Below, piece by piece: positions 1 through 7,901 of a DNA stretch of 43,693 nucleotides. Position 1 is the first letter of the stretch, and each line of letters opens with the position of its first letter. This DNA is from DASYHS01 sp035998295 (GTDB lineage Bacteria; Pseudomonadota; Alphaproteobacteria; Azospirillales; Azospirillaceae): assembly GCF_035998295.1 (NCBI RefSeq), contig NZ_DASYHS010000142.1, positions 1 to 43,693 of the forward strand, read 5' to 3'. The notes under the pieces were generated by a model. The model did not search any database. It had not been told where the DNA came from and worked only from the letters and a program-made list of their open reading frames with translations. The position numbers and the translations under genes were made by a program.

Positions 1-476
1 TGCCGGGCGGCAAGATCGGCGTCTACGAGGGCATGTTCCAGGTCGCCGAGAACGAGGCCCAGCTCGCCGCCGTGGTCGGGCACGAGATCGCGCACAACCA
101 GGCCCAGCACGCCCAGCAGCGGCTGAGCTCCCAGGCGGCGACGGAACTCGGCACCCAGGTGCTGGGAGCGGTGCTGCAGGGCGGCAATGTCGGCGGAGGG
201 CAGCAGATCGCGGCGCTGCTGGGGGCCGGCGCCCAGTACGGGCTGATCCTGCCCTATTCGCGCAACCAGGAGCTGGAGGCGGACCGGCTGGGCCTGCTGA
301 TGATGGCGCGCGCCGGCTACGACCCGCGCGCGGCGGTCCAGCTCTGGCGCAACATGGGGGCGGCGGGGGGCGCGCGCCCGCCGGAATTCATGTCCACCCA
401 TCCCGGGCCGGAATCCCGGATCGCGCGGCTGGAGGAACTGGTGCCCGAGGCGCAGGCGGTCTACGAGGGTTCGTGA
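1..476 (+). CDS. M48-family zinc metalloprotease, C-terminal part (5' end outside window)
   Basis: The reading frame is open from the first codon at position 3, so the gene starts upstream of the window. The visible part carries the zinc motif HEIAH (in frame, about residue 30) and, about 60 residues later, ELEADRLG, which supplies the third zinc ligand (Glu) and the conserved Asp of M48/Ste24-HtpX-like peptidases. The residues just before my first Met (PGGKIGVYEG) match the strand that precedes the active-site helix in this family, which confirms the truncation. No TPR repeats follow, so this looks like the short periplasmic or membrane-associated M48 type (YcaL/LoiP-like) rather than the BepA type. 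A role in envelope protein quality control is inferred from the family. The gene ends 16 bp before a convergent gene. Confidence 0.85.
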   Translation, partial: PGGKIGVYEGMFQVAENEAQLAAVVGHEIAHNQAQHAQQRLSSQAATELGTQVLGAVLQGGNVGGGQQIAALLGAGAQYGLILPYSRNQELEADRLGLLMMARAGYDPRAAVQLWRNMGAAGGARPPEFMSTHPGPESRIARLEELVPEAQAVYEGS

Positions 477-492
477 GGCCCCGGGGCCGGCA

Positions 493-852
493 TCAGAGTT
501 CGAACAGGAAGAACGTCGCGAAGCCGATCACGGTCAGGCCGATCGCGAGCATCCTGAAGAAGGCGAGCGAGTGGACCAGCACCGCCTGTTCGTGGCGCCG
601 GGACGCGCGCTCGGACCTGTGCTGCCCGTGCCGCGCCCTGATCTGGCGCGCATAGAGGTCGGTCGTATGGACGTCGCCGACGGCCGCGTCCTTCTCCAGC
701 TCGACGCGCACGCAGATGAACCACATCAGCGTGCCGATGATGCCGATGCCGAGGAAGCCCACCCTGGACACGAACAGTGCCGCCAGCAGGGCGGCGAGCA
801 ACCAGGCGGCGACCGCGCCTGCGAGCAGGAAGCCCTGGCCGGACAGTCTCAT
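493..852 (-). CDS. Small hypothetical membrane protein (119 aa)
   Basis: I do not recognise a family. The ATG at 852 is chosen because GAGGAGAA lies about 8 bases upstream; a longer frame to 909 has no such site. The protein has two closely spaced hydrophobic stretches (about residues 8-27 and 30-48), a basic, His/Arg-rich cytoplasmic-looking segment (about 65-90) and a third hydrophobic stretch (about 98-117) ending in FFLFEL. That suggests an inner-membrane protein with three helices. It is convergent with the M48 protease gene and transcribed in the same direction as the MFS gene upstream, but about 90 bp separate the two, so an operon is not certain. Codon use looks like that of its neighbours. 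Confidence 0.6.
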   Translation of the reverse strand: MRLSGQGFLLAGAVAAWLLAALLAALFVSRVGFLGIGIIGTLMWFICVRVELEKDAAVGDVHTTDLYARQIRARHGQHRSERASRRHEQAVLVHSLAFFRMLAIGLTVIGFATFFLFEL

Positions 853-943
853 GGTCGGTTCTCCTCGACTGTCCCGCCAGTCTAGAGCGGAAATCCGCTT
901 CCAACCCATTGATTCCGGATCGCGGGCCGGGGCGGGCGAAGCC

Positions 944-2134
944 CTAGGTGCCTGCCCGGGCTCCGTCCCCGACGCCCGGGAGCCGGAGCGGTTCGCCCGG
1001 GGTCCAGTGGCGGGCGAGGGTCCAGGCCGTGACCGCCGACACGGCGCACAGGCCCGCCATCACCAGGAACGCACCGCCGCCGAGCGCGGCGTAGAGCGGG
1101 CCGGAGGCCGCCGTCGACAGGCCGTAGCCGACGCCGAGCGCCAGTCCCGAATAGAGGGTCTGGCCGGTCGCGGAATGGCTGGACGGCACCGCCTCGACCA
1201 CGAACCGCATCGCGGCCAAGTGGGCCGCGCCGAAGGTGAGCCCGTGAAGCGCCTGGGCCAGGACCAGCCACGGAACCGATTCGGCCTCGGCCAGGAGGCT
1301 CCAGCGCACCATCCCGGCCAGCGCCGCCACGAGGAGGAGCCGGGCGGCCCCGAGCCGGTCGACGATGCGGCGGCCGAAGGCGAACAGCGCGATCTCGACC
1401 GCCACGCCCTCGATCCAGAGCAGCCCGACCGTGGTGCTGGACAGCCCGAGCCCGCGCCAGTGCAGCGAGCCGAAGGCGTAGAGCACGCCGTGGCTCGCCT
1501 GGACCATGCCTGCCGCCAGCAGGAAGCGCAGGTAGACGGGGTGACGCAACAGTGGCCAGGGCGAGGCCTTCGCGTTGTCCGACGGGCGCGCGGCGACCGG
1601 GGCTTCGGGCAGGAACAGGCAGGCGAGGACGGTGGCGGCCAGCCCGGCCAGCAGGGTATGGAGAATGGCCTCGGCAGGCAGGTCCGTCAGCAGCCGCGCG
1701 GTGAGCCATGTCGACGCGACGAAGGCGATCGAGCCCCAGACGCGCAGCCTTCCGTAGTCGAGCCCGCGCGCCTTCGCGGTCAGCAGGGCGAGGTTGTCGC
1801 CGAGCGGGACGAGGGCTGCGAAGGCGCCAGCCCAGAGCAGGGAGGCGAGAAACAGGACCGGGGTCGTGCGCGAGGTCAGGAACAGCAGGGCGCCGCCGAG
1901 CGCGATCAGGGCGACCGCGACCATCGCGTTGCGGCGCGAGCCGGTGCGGTCGACGACGAAGCCCGCCAGCGGGTCCGAGACCGTCCTCATCCAGTAGCCG
2001 ATCGACACGATCAGCCCGATCCCCGCCGCGTCCAGCCCCTGCGCGGCCAGCCACACCGGCCAGAAGGTGAGCTGGACCGCGACGACGGCGAAGACGACGG
2101 CGAACATCGCCGACAGGCGGAACGGGATCAGCAT
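944..2134 (-). CDS. MFS transporter, phenylpropionate-permease (PPP/HcaT)-like
   Basis: The 396-residue protein has about twelve hydrophobic segments in two halves, as in the major facilitator superfamily. The N-terminus (MLIPFRLSAMFAVVFAVV) and the motif DPLAGFVVDRTGSRRNAM after the second helix (the MFS motif-A position) resemble the MFS_1-like group that includes E. coli HcaT. The substrate cannot be told from sequence; uptake or efflux of a small organic acid is a family-level guess. I start at ATG 2134; a TTG three codons upstream (2143) is possible and neither has a strong ribosome site. It stands alone, about 70 bp downstream of the D,D-carboxypeptidase gene on the same strand. Confidence 0.75.
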   Translation of the reverse strand: MLIPFRLSAMFAVVFAVVAVQLTFWPVWLAAQGLDAAGIGLIVSIGYWMRTVSDPLAGFVVDRTGSRRNAMVAVALIALGGALLFLTSRTTPVLFLASLLWAGAFAALVPLGDNLALLTAKARGLDYGRLRVWGSIAFVASTWLTARLLTDLPAEAILHTLLAGLAATVLACLFLPEAPVAARPSDNAKASPWPLLRHPVYLRFLLAAGMVQASHGVLYAFGSLHWRGLGLSSTTVGLLWIEGVAVEIALFAFGRRIVDRLGAARLLLVAALAGMVRWSLLAEAESVPWLVLAQALHGLTFGAAHLAAMRFVVEAVPSSHSATGQTLYSGLALGVGYGLSTAASGPLYAALGGGAFLVMAGLCAVSAVTAWTLARHWTPGEPLRLPGVGDGARAGT

Positions 2135-2206
2135 GGTCGGCAATAGGTAGCCCAGCCGGGCCGCGGCCGCACGCGCCGTCCGCGCGCGGCCGCCATGCGC
2201 GCCGCG

Positions 2207-3385
2207 TCAGCCCGATGCGAGCACCAGGCAGTCCTGGCCCTTGGCCTCCAGCCTCCGGCAGGCGCTCCTGGCCGCGGCCTCGCTGAGGCCGGAGAAGTGG
2301 GCGAGGAACCTCTTGCCCCGGGCCTGCACGACGGTCCCGTCGGCCTCGTCCGGCAGGCTGGCGGCCAGCCGCTTGCGCGTGATGTCGAGGCCGAGCCGGG
2401 CCGCTTTCGCGCTCAGATAGGTGCCGACCTGGATCGTGTAGGCGCCCTTGGCGGCTTGGCGCAGCGGCGCGGCGGCAGCCACGGGCTTGCCCGGCGGCTT
2501 CGGGGCGGCGAACGGCACCGCGGCGGCGGGCGTCACGGCCGGCTCGAGATCGGCGGAAGCGACCAGCATCGGCGCTTGGCCGCCGAAGCCGCGGTCGAGC
2601 AGGGCGGCGACGCGGCGGTCGCGCTCGGCTGCGGTCGGGCCCCCCAGCACGACCGCGATCAGCCGGCGGCCGTCGCGCACGGCCGAGGCGGCGAGGTTGA
2701 AGCCGGAGGCGTTGACGAAGCCGGTCTTGATGCCGTCCATGCCGTAGTAGCGCGTCATCAGCCGGTTGTGGCTTCGGATCTTGGCGCCGTTGTAGGAGAA
2801 GTTGCTCCGGCTGAAATAGGAGTAGCGACGGGGATGCCGCTCGATTACCGCGACGGACAGCCGGGCCATGTCGCGCGCAGTCGTCACCTGCCTGGAGTTC
2901 GGCAGGCCCGAGGCGTTGCGGAACGTGGTCGCGGCCATGCCGAGTTCGCGCGCCTTCGCCGTCATCATCTCCGCGAAACGCTCCTCGGTACCGCCGAGCG
3001 CCTCGGCGATCACGACCGCGACGTCGTTCGCCGACTTGGTGACGAGGGCCAGGATCGCGTCCTCCGTCTTCAGCGTCTTTCCGGCCGGCACACCGAGCCT
3101 GGACGGGGCCATCCCCGCCGCGCGGCGCGATACCGGCAGGCGCTGGTCGAGCCGCAGCTCGCCGCGTTCCAGCGCGTCGAACGCGAGGAACAGCGTCATG
3201 ATCTTGGTCAGCGAAGCCGGCTGGGTCGGGACGTCGGCGTTGTGGGCGTGGAGCACCGCCCCGGTCGCCGGGTCGAGCAGGAACTCGGCATAGGGCGGTT
3301 TCGCGAGCGCCGGAGCGGAGGACAAGGCGAGTGCGAGAAGGCCGCACAGCAGCGCGGCGAGGGGGAAAGTCCACTTCTGCGGCAT
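2207..3385 (-). CDS. D-alanyl-D-alanine carboxypeptidase (PBP5/6 type) with C-terminal SPOR domain
   Basis: Periplasmic S11 serine peptidase that trims the terminal D-Ala of peptidoglycan pentapeptides. A signal peptide occupies residues 1-28 (cleavage after ALA). All three penicillin-binding motifs are present: SLTK at 58-61 (nucleophile Ser58), SAN at 118-120 and KTG at 220-222. After a Pro/Ala-rich linker, about residues 315-392 form a SPOR domain (begins GAYTIQVGTY), which binds denuded glycan strands and recruits proteins to the division septum. The fusion therefore points to a septal or polar site of action. ATG 3385 is chosen because it starts the signal peptide; the frame continues upstream to a TTG at 3433. 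The combination of DacF-type peptidase and SPOR is common in alphaproteobacteria. Confidence 0.9.
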   Translation of the reverse strand: MPQKWTFPLAALLCGLLALALSSAPALAKPPYAEFLLDPATGAVLHAHNADVPTQPASLTKIMTLFLAFDALERGELRLDQRLPVSRRAAGMAPSRLGVPAGKTLKTEDAILALVTKSANDVAVVIAEALGGTEERFAEMMTAKARELGMAATTFRNASGLPNSRQVTTARDMARLSVAVIERHPRRYSYFSRSNFSYNGAKIRSHNRLMTRYYGMDGIKTGFVNASGFNLAASAVRDGRRLIAVVLGGPTAAERDRRVAALLDRGFGGQAPMLVASADLEPAVTPAAAVPFAAPKPPGKPVAAAAPLRQAAKGAYTIQVGTYLSAKAARLGLDITRKRLAASLPDEADGTVVQARGKRFLAHFSGLSEAAARSACRRLEAKGQDCLVLASG

Positions 3386-3512
3386 GGTTCGGCGATCGGT
3401 CGGGTGTGGTGGCGGGACCTTCACCCTACGCAAGACTGGTTAATGGAGTTTTAGGAGCGAGGACATCCCGTGCGCCGGAAGCCGATATCTACCCTATGCC
3501 GGAGGCCGGCCG

Positions 3513-4613
3513 TCATCGCAGGATGGTCGCGATCTCCTCGTCCGGACGGGCGTTGCCTTCCCGGACCAGCACGTAGAGCTTGTCCGCCCGGACGACGTCG
3601 TCGGGCGGGGGATTGATCCGGAGCTGGCGGTCGGCGGCGCGGCGGTAGCCGACCGGCACGCCGACGTCGCGCTCGACCAGGAGGCGCACGACGTCCGCCC
3701 AGCGCCGGCCCTCGACGTCGACGTCGTAGCGCCAGCACTCGTCGCCGCGGCTCGTGAACAGGTCCTCCAGGATCGTCTCGGCGCCGGGGGCGGCGAGCGC
3801 GCGCACAATCATCTCCGGATAGCCGCGCAGGGGACGGACGACGATCTCCGCGCCGGCCCGTCTCAGGCGCTCGCGATTCGCGTCCTCGACGCATTCCGCC
3901 AGGATGCGGCCCTCGACGCCGGCCTCGCGCAACCGGTCGACGATGTCGAAGGTCCGGCCGTCGGAAGCGGGGTCCGTGTCGCTGCGCGACAGGACCACGA
4001 TCACCGAGGCGGCGCGCGCTTCGGCGGCGGCCAGTGCCTGCGGGTCCCAGGCTTCGCCGCAGTAGTGGACGACGCCGAGGCCGTGCAGCGGCTCGGGCAG
4101 GCCATCCTCGAACTTCGTGGTCACGACCTGCACCGGCCGGTCGCGAAACCGCCGGCTCGCCCGGAACTCGCGCACGAGGCGCACGAGGTAGGACACGGCG
4201 TTCTCGGCCGGGACGTTCAGGACCAGGATGTGGTCGCGCATGTTCCATCTCCAGCGGCCGTGATGCATGCGTTCGCGCCGGTCAGCCCGGTAGTCGAAAT
4301 AGACGGCGGCGGCCTGGAACAGCACGAAGATGCCGCCGAAATAGATCAGGACCGCCGTCGACAGGCGCCCGGCCGCGGTTTCGGCCGAGAAGTCGCCATA
4401 GCCGACCGTCGTCACCGTCGTCAGCGTCAGCCACGCCGCGTCCCCGGGGGCCAGCCCCTCGAAGGCGACCATGGCGAGGGTGTGCAGAACCAGGACCAGC
4501 AGCAGCCACGCCGCAAACCACCGCAGCGCCCGTTTCGGGTCGGCGCTCGGGATGTAGCGGGTCCAGGCGCGCGCCCGGCGGCGCAGGACGAGGCGACGGA
4601 AAAGGACGAGCAC
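3513..4613 (-). CDS. Two-transmembrane potassium channel with cytoplasmic TrkA/RCK region
   Basis: After a basic N-terminus come two hydrophobic helices flanking a pore loop with the K+ selectivity filter TTVGYGD, as in KcsA- or MthK-type channels. The remaining ~250 residues form a nucleotide-binding RCK/TrkA_N-like domain (starts RDHILVLNVPAENAVSYL) that probably gates the channel, followed by a second regulatory domain. The ligand is not predictable. Start choice: the frame is open to an ATG at 4799, but that would run through the promoter and operator of the divergent gntR gene and add a non-conserved, low-complexity N-terminus. The GTG at 4613 gives a typical 366-residue protein. No strong ribosome site is visible at either, so the start is uncertain. 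Confidence 0.8.
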   Translation of the reverse strand: MLVLFRRLVLRRRARAWTRYIPSADPKRALRWFAAWLLLVLVLHTLAMVAFEGLAPGDAAWLTLTTVTTVGYGDFSAETAAGRLSTAVLIYFGGIFVLFQAAAVYFDYRADRRERMHHGRWRWNMRDHILVLNVPAENAVSYLVRLVREFRASRRFRDRPVQVVTTKFEDGLPEPLHGLGVVHYCGEAWDPQALAAAEARAASVIVVLSRSDTDPASDGRTFDIVDRLREAGVEGRILAECVEDANRERLRRAGAEIVVRPLRGYPEMIVRALAAPGAETILEDLFTSRGDECWRYDVDVEGRRWADVVRLLVERDVGVPVGYRRAADRQLRINPPPDDVVRADKLYVLVREGNARPDEEIATILR

Positions 4614-4706
4614 GCGGTGGGAACGCGCAAGGCCCGGTTTCGTGCCGAGCCTTTCAGCGGACGTCGGCCAGTGCTGCGTTGCAGCAATTTTCGATCGTGA
4701 ATGCCC

Positions 4707-4736
4707 TTGACGTCGCAATGTTCCGACCCTTACTGT
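4707..4736 (+). promoter_or_regulatory. Sigma-70-type promoter of the gntR-liv transcription unit
   Basis: TTGACG at 4707-4712 matches the -35 consensus in 5 of 6 positions. After an 18-bp spacer comes TACTGT (4731-4736) as a plausible -10. The region is less GC-rich than its surroundings. It lies about 95 bp upstream of the gntR ATG, and the operator palindrome begins 3 bp after the -10, so repressor binding would block transcription start. Confidence 0.55.
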
Positions 4737-4738
4737 CG

Positions 4739-4753
4739 GTTTGTCCGACAAAC
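4739..4753. promoter_or_regulatory. GntR/FadR-type operator: perfect 15-bp palindrome
   Basis: GTTTGTC C GACAAAC is a perfect inverted repeat with 7-bp arms around one base. Its core TTGTCCGACAA fits the FadR-subfamily operator pattern T-N-GT-N3-AC-N-A. It overlaps the expected transcription start just downstream of the -10 element and lies 75 bp upstream of the gntR start codon, the classical position for autorepression. Assignment to the adjacent regulator is inference from position and motif. Confidence 0.65.
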
Positions 4754-4828
4754 GACGGTCGGGCCCGGAAACGGATGGAAGCCGACGGCAGATCGGCACC
4801 CCTCTTCCGGCAGGGAGGAAACGCCGCC

Positions 4829-5613
4829 ATGACGGAGCGCTTCGAGCGCATACAGACCGCGCCGGCCTATGCGCTGGTCGCGGAGGCGATCGAACGGGAG
4901 ATCCTGAGCGGCCGCATCGTGCCGGGCGAACGCATCGGCACCGAGGCGTCGCTCGGCAGGCAGTTCGGGGTCAACCGGTCGACCATCCGGGAGGGCATCC
5001 GCCTGCTGGAGCAGAGCGGCCTGCTGCGCCGCGACGGCAGCCGCCGGCTGTGCGCCAGCCTTCCCCGCTACAACAAGCTGGCCTCGCGCATCGGGCGGGC
5101 CCTGGTCCTGCACCAGGTGACGTTCCGCGAGCTGTGGGAGGCGACCGCGACGCTGGAACCGGCGAGCGCGGAGCTCGCGGCGCGGAACGCCACGCCCGGC
5201 GACGTGGCGGCGATGGAGGACAACCTCGCGCGCAGCGAGGCCGCGGCCGGCGATCCGGCGGCGCTGGTCGAGCTCGACTGCGAGTTCCACGCCCTGATCG
5301 CGCGCGCGTCGGGCAACAAGGTGCTCCAGCTCGCGCGCGAGCCGGCGGCCATGCTGATGGCACCGGCGCCGAGATGATCTTCCGCGCCGTCCCGGAAGGG
5401 GCCGGCCGGCTGATCGAGGCCCACCGCCACGTGCTGGACGCGATCGGCCGCCGCGACGCCGAGGGGGCGGCGCTGTGGATGCGCCGCCACGCCGAGGATT
5501 TCCGCAAGGGCTTCGTGCGCACCGGCAAGGATTTCGACCGCCCCGTCGAACGGCTGTATCTCGACCATCTCGTCGAGGCCGGCGACGGGGCATCCGAAGA
5601 CGGGGAGGGGTGA
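4829..5613 (+). pseudogene. GntR-family (FadR/FCD) transcriptional regulator, frameshifted in the effector domain
   Basis: From ATG 4829 (ribosome site GGGAGGAA) the frame encodes a winged-helix DNA-binding domain (residues ~10-75, containing GRQFGVNRSTIREGIRLLEQSGLL) and the first half of an FCD domain. It then hits TGA at 5375-5377 after LMAPAPR. The missing second half continues in the next frame from about 5368 (EMIFRAVPEGAGRL) to TGA 5611-5613. Joined, the product would be ~261 residues, normal for the family. The four FCD metal ligands are split: Asp and His of DCEFH lie in the first frame, His of EAHRHV and His of MRRHAEDF in the second. Loss of one base (or gain of two) around 5363-5370 in a GC-rich run explains it. 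It may be a genuine mutation or a sequencing or assembly error. The gene leads into livG (1 bp gap), so it probably controlled the uptake operon. Confidence 0.8.
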
Positions 5614-5614
5614 G

Positions 5615-6463
5615 GTGCAGACCCGGGAGCCGCCGACGCCCGCGGCCGGAAGCGAGCGGAGCGCACACGCGCTCGAAGTCGAGGGGCTGACCCTGTCCTT
5701 CGGAGGCGTGCGCGCGCTCGCCGGCGTGTCCTTCGAGGTGGAGGAGGGGTCCATCACCTCGGTGATCGGGCCGAACGGTGCCGGCAAGACCAGCCTGTTC
5801 AACGCGATCTCGGGCTTCTACCGGCCGGACGCCGGGACGGTGCGCGTGTTCGGGCGCGACGTCGGCCGCCTGCACGCGCCCCGGCGCGCGGCCCTCGGCC
5901 TCGCACGTACCTTCCAGAACATCGCGCTGTTCCGCGGCATGACCGTGCTCGACAACATCAAGCTCGGCCGGCACGCCCACATGCGCACGAACCTGCTGGA
6001 CGCGCTCTTCTATCTCGGCCGCGCCCGGCGGGAGGAGGTGGCGCTGCGGGGCGAGGTGGAGGAGCGGATCATCGACTTCCTGGAGATCGACCACATCCGC
6101 CACGCCCCGGTGGCGGCGCTGCCCTACGGGCTGCGCAAGCGGGTCGAGCTCGCCCGGGCGCTGGCCATGCGGCCGCGCATCCTGATGCTGGACGAGCCGG
6201 TCGCCGGCATGAACCGGGAGGAGACCGAGGACATGGCCCGCTTCATCCTCGACGTGAAGGAGGAGTGGGGCGTCACGATCCTGATGGTCGAGCACGACAT
6301 GGGCATGGTGATGGACGTCTCCGACCACGTCGTGGTGCTGAATTTCGGCCAGGTGATCGCCCGCGGCCAGCCGGAGGAAGTCCAGCGCGATCCGCAGGTC
6401 GTCGCCGCGTATCTCGGCACCGGCCGGGCCGGAGCCCTCCGGCCGGAGGGCGAGGCGGCATGA
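5615..6463 (+). CDS. livG: Branched-chain amino acid-type ABC transporter, ATP-binding protein LivG
   Basis: The 282-residue ATPase has Walker A GPNGAGKTS (residues 52-60), a Q-loop in ARTFQNIALF, the family-specific signature LPYGLRKRVELARAL, Walker B ILMLDEP and the H-loop VEHDM. The long insertion after the Q-loop and the C-terminal DPQVVAAYLG tail are typical of LivG. It forms the NBD heterodimer with LivF under the LivH/LivM permease. The start is GTG 5615, one base after the gntR stop, with GGGGAGGGG upstream, so translation is coupled. Its TGA (6461-6463) is immediately followed by the IS110 element. I infer that it originally overlapped the livH start as ATGA. Confidence 0.92.
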   Translation: MQTREPPTPAAGSERSAHALEVEGLTLSFGGVRALAGVSFEVEEGSITSVIGPNGAGKTSLFNAISGFYRPDAGTVRVFGRDVGRLHAPRRAALGLARTFQNIALFRGMTVLDNIKLGRHAHMRTNLLDALFYLGRARREEVALRGEVEERIIDFLEIDHIRHAPVAALPYGLRKRVELARALAMRPRILMLDEPVAGMNREETEDMARFILDVKEEWGVTILMVEHDMGMVMDVSDHVVVLNFGQVIARGQPEEVQRDPQVVAAYLGTGRAGALRPEGEAA

Positions 6464-6474
6464 GACACCCTGTG

Positions 6475-7692
6475 TCAAGCAGCGAGGGTTTGGTTGAGCG
6501 CAGCGGCGGCGCCATGCGATTTTGGATTGTATGCTGTGCGGCTGGTCCAAGCTCTCCAGAGAACGCGTATCCAGGCTCTTGCGAGGATTCGGGTGGCATG
6601 GGGATGGTCACAGCCGCGGGCTCTGGCGCGCTTGTAGAGGTCGGCAGCCCATGGCGAGGCGTGTCGAGAGTTGTCGGCGAAGCAGGTGACGGCGGCGCGC
6701 AGGCGGTGGTTACAGGCCCATCGGAAGACGACGCCGCGGGATTTGCCGGAGGCATGGGTGACCGGGCAGACGCCGGCCTCGGCGGCGAGCTGGTCCGGGG
6801 TCTGGAAACGCTCGCGGACGTCGCCGAGCTCGGCGAGGATCTGGGCGGCGCAGATGCGTCCGGCGCGCGGGAAGGACATGACGACCTGGCCGTCGGGGAG
6901 GTCGGCGACGGTGTGCTCGATGCGGGCGGTGAGTTTGGCGATTTCGCCGACCAGGCGCTCCAGGACGGCGGCGAGCGCGCGGACCATCTCGCCCCTGGCC
7001 TGGGCTTCGGCCTCGCCGGCGAGGCCGGTGGGGGCGGTGCGCAGGCGATCGAGCAGGTCGGCCGGGCTGCGGCGCCCGCAATAGGACTGGCTGGCCAGGA
7101 AGACCTTCATCCGTTTCTCGCCGAGGCGGGCGGCGGCCTCGGGGGTTGGATAGCGTTGGACGAAGGCGAGCGCGATGGGGCTGTCGATATCGGCGAAGAC
7201 GGCCGCCGCGCCGGGCCAGAAGCTGTCCAGCAGGCTGCGCAGGCGGTTGGCCAGGCAGACGCGCTCGGCGACCAGGTCGTCGCGGCCACGGACCAGGGCT
7301 CGCAAGGCCTTGATCTCGTCGGAGCAGGGCGTCAGAGGCCGGAAGCGGTGGCCGTCGGTGCGCAGGATGTCGGCGAGCATGAAGGCGTCGCCGGGATCGC
7401 TCTTCGCGCCGGCGGCGCGGTAGCGCGGCCGGCAGGCCTTGACGACATTCGGGTGGAGCGGCACGACCGGATGGCCGGCCTCGACCAGGGCATCGACGAT
7501 CAGCCCGCTCGGGCGCTCGATGGCGATGGGAAGGTCGCCGGCCGGTGCCAGCTTGGCCAGCCGCTTGCGCAGGTCGGCCAAGCCGGCGGCATCATGCGTG
7601 ACCTCCAGCTTGAGCACGACGGCTCCAGCGATGTCGACGACGCAGACCGCATGGCCGGCGTCGCCCCAATCCAGTCCCCCGAAATGCAGCAT
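6475..7692 (-). CDS. IS110-family DEDD recombinase (transposase)
   Basis: The 405-residue protein has an N-terminal RuvC-like DEDD domain with candidate acidic residues Asp8 (GLDWGD), Glu59 (AIERPSG), Asp99 and Asp102 (KSDPGDAFML). A coiled-coil-like middle follows. The C-terminal Transposase_20 domain (about 262-360) contains Ser315 (VTHASGKSRG) at the position of the family's catalytic serine. All key residues are present and the frame is intact, so it is probably active. IS110 enzymes use a structured bridge RNA to pair donor and target DNA, then recombine them without hydrolysis. ATG 7692 is preceded by GAGAGGA. Its stop overlaps a TTGACA hexamer near the right end. Confidence 0.93.
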   Translation of the reverse strand: MLHFGGLDWGDAGHAVCVVDIAGAVVLKLEVTHDAAGLADLRKRLAKLAPAGDLPIAIERPSGLIVDALVEAGHPVVPLHPNVVKACRPRYRAAGAKSDPGDAFMLADILRTDGHRFRPLTPCSDEIKALRALVRGRDDLVAERVCLANRLRSLLDSFWPGAAAVFADIDSPIALAFVQRYPTPEAAARLGEKRMKVFLASQSYCGRRSPADLLDRLRTAPTGLAGEAEAQARGEMVRALAAVLERLVGEIAKLTARIEHTVADLPDGQVVMSFPRAGRICAAQILAELGDVRERFQTPDQLAAEAGVCPVTHASGKSRGVVFRWACNHRLRAAVTCFADNSRHASPWAADLYKRARARGCDHPHATRILARAWIRVLWRAWTSRTAYNPKSHGAAAALNQTLAA

Positions 7693-7739
7693 GGGCCGGT
7701 CCTCTCGAGTTGCGCTACGCTGCCGAGCGTCGGGAGGAA

Positions 7740-7901
7740 CTGCGGGTCGCTCATTGACTGGCGCTCCGGGCCGTACACCCTGGCGCTACACCCTGTTGCC
7801 CGTCGTGCCCTCCCGGCACCCGCCATGCGGCGGGTCTCATGCGGGCCGTTGGTCGGCAAGCGGCCTTGGCCATCATGGCGGGTGCTCGGTCGGAGCCGAG
7901 C
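7740..7901 (-). ncRNA. Candidate bridge RNA of the IS110 element (target- and donor-binding loops visible)
   Basis: Read on the minus strand. (1) 5' stem-loop GCTCGG-CTCCGA-CCGAGC (7901-7884). (2) Target-binding loop: perfect 12-bp outer stem GCACCCGCCATG (7885-7874) with CATGGCGGGTGC (7827-7816), inner hairpin GGCCG/CGGCC (7865-7861 and 7848-7844), and right target guide GCATGAG at 7842-7836. This guide is complementary to core plus target CTCATGC at the livG side. (3) Donor-binding loop: left donor guide CAGGGTGT (7782-7775), identical to the last 8 bases of RE before the core. It is followed directly by hairpin ACGGC/GCCAGT (7774-7757), then right donor guide CAATGAG (7756-7750), complementary to core plus LE CTCATTG. 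Order and geometry match the IS621 bridge RNA. The left target guide is less clear: GGCCGCT (7865-7859) against AGTCGCT. RNA ends are not determined. Confidence 0.75.

Noticed and set aside
882..3374. Very long open frames antisense or out of frame to real genes (for example 830 codons at 882-3374 minus, 851 codons at 22994-25549 plus)
   Set aside because: They are Arg/Ala/Gly/Pro-rich shadows created by high GC. They overlap genes with clear domains and motifs and contain no recognisable domain.
4614..4799. N-terminal extension of the K+ channel to ATG 4799
   Set aside because: It would cover the gntR promoter and operator, and the residues look random; the GTG at 4613 gives family length.
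6464..6476. GACAC-CCT-GTGTC small inverted repeat as an IS terminal inverted repeat
   Set aside because: It has no counterpart at the other end. IS110 ends lack inverted repeats, and the match of this sequence is to the donor guide instead.
7818..7835. Hairpin ACCCGCC-ATGC-GGCGGGT as an intrinsic terminator or IS terminal repeat
   Set aside because: No T-run. The same bases are better explained by the 12-bp outer stem of the target-binding loop, of which this is an alternative fold.
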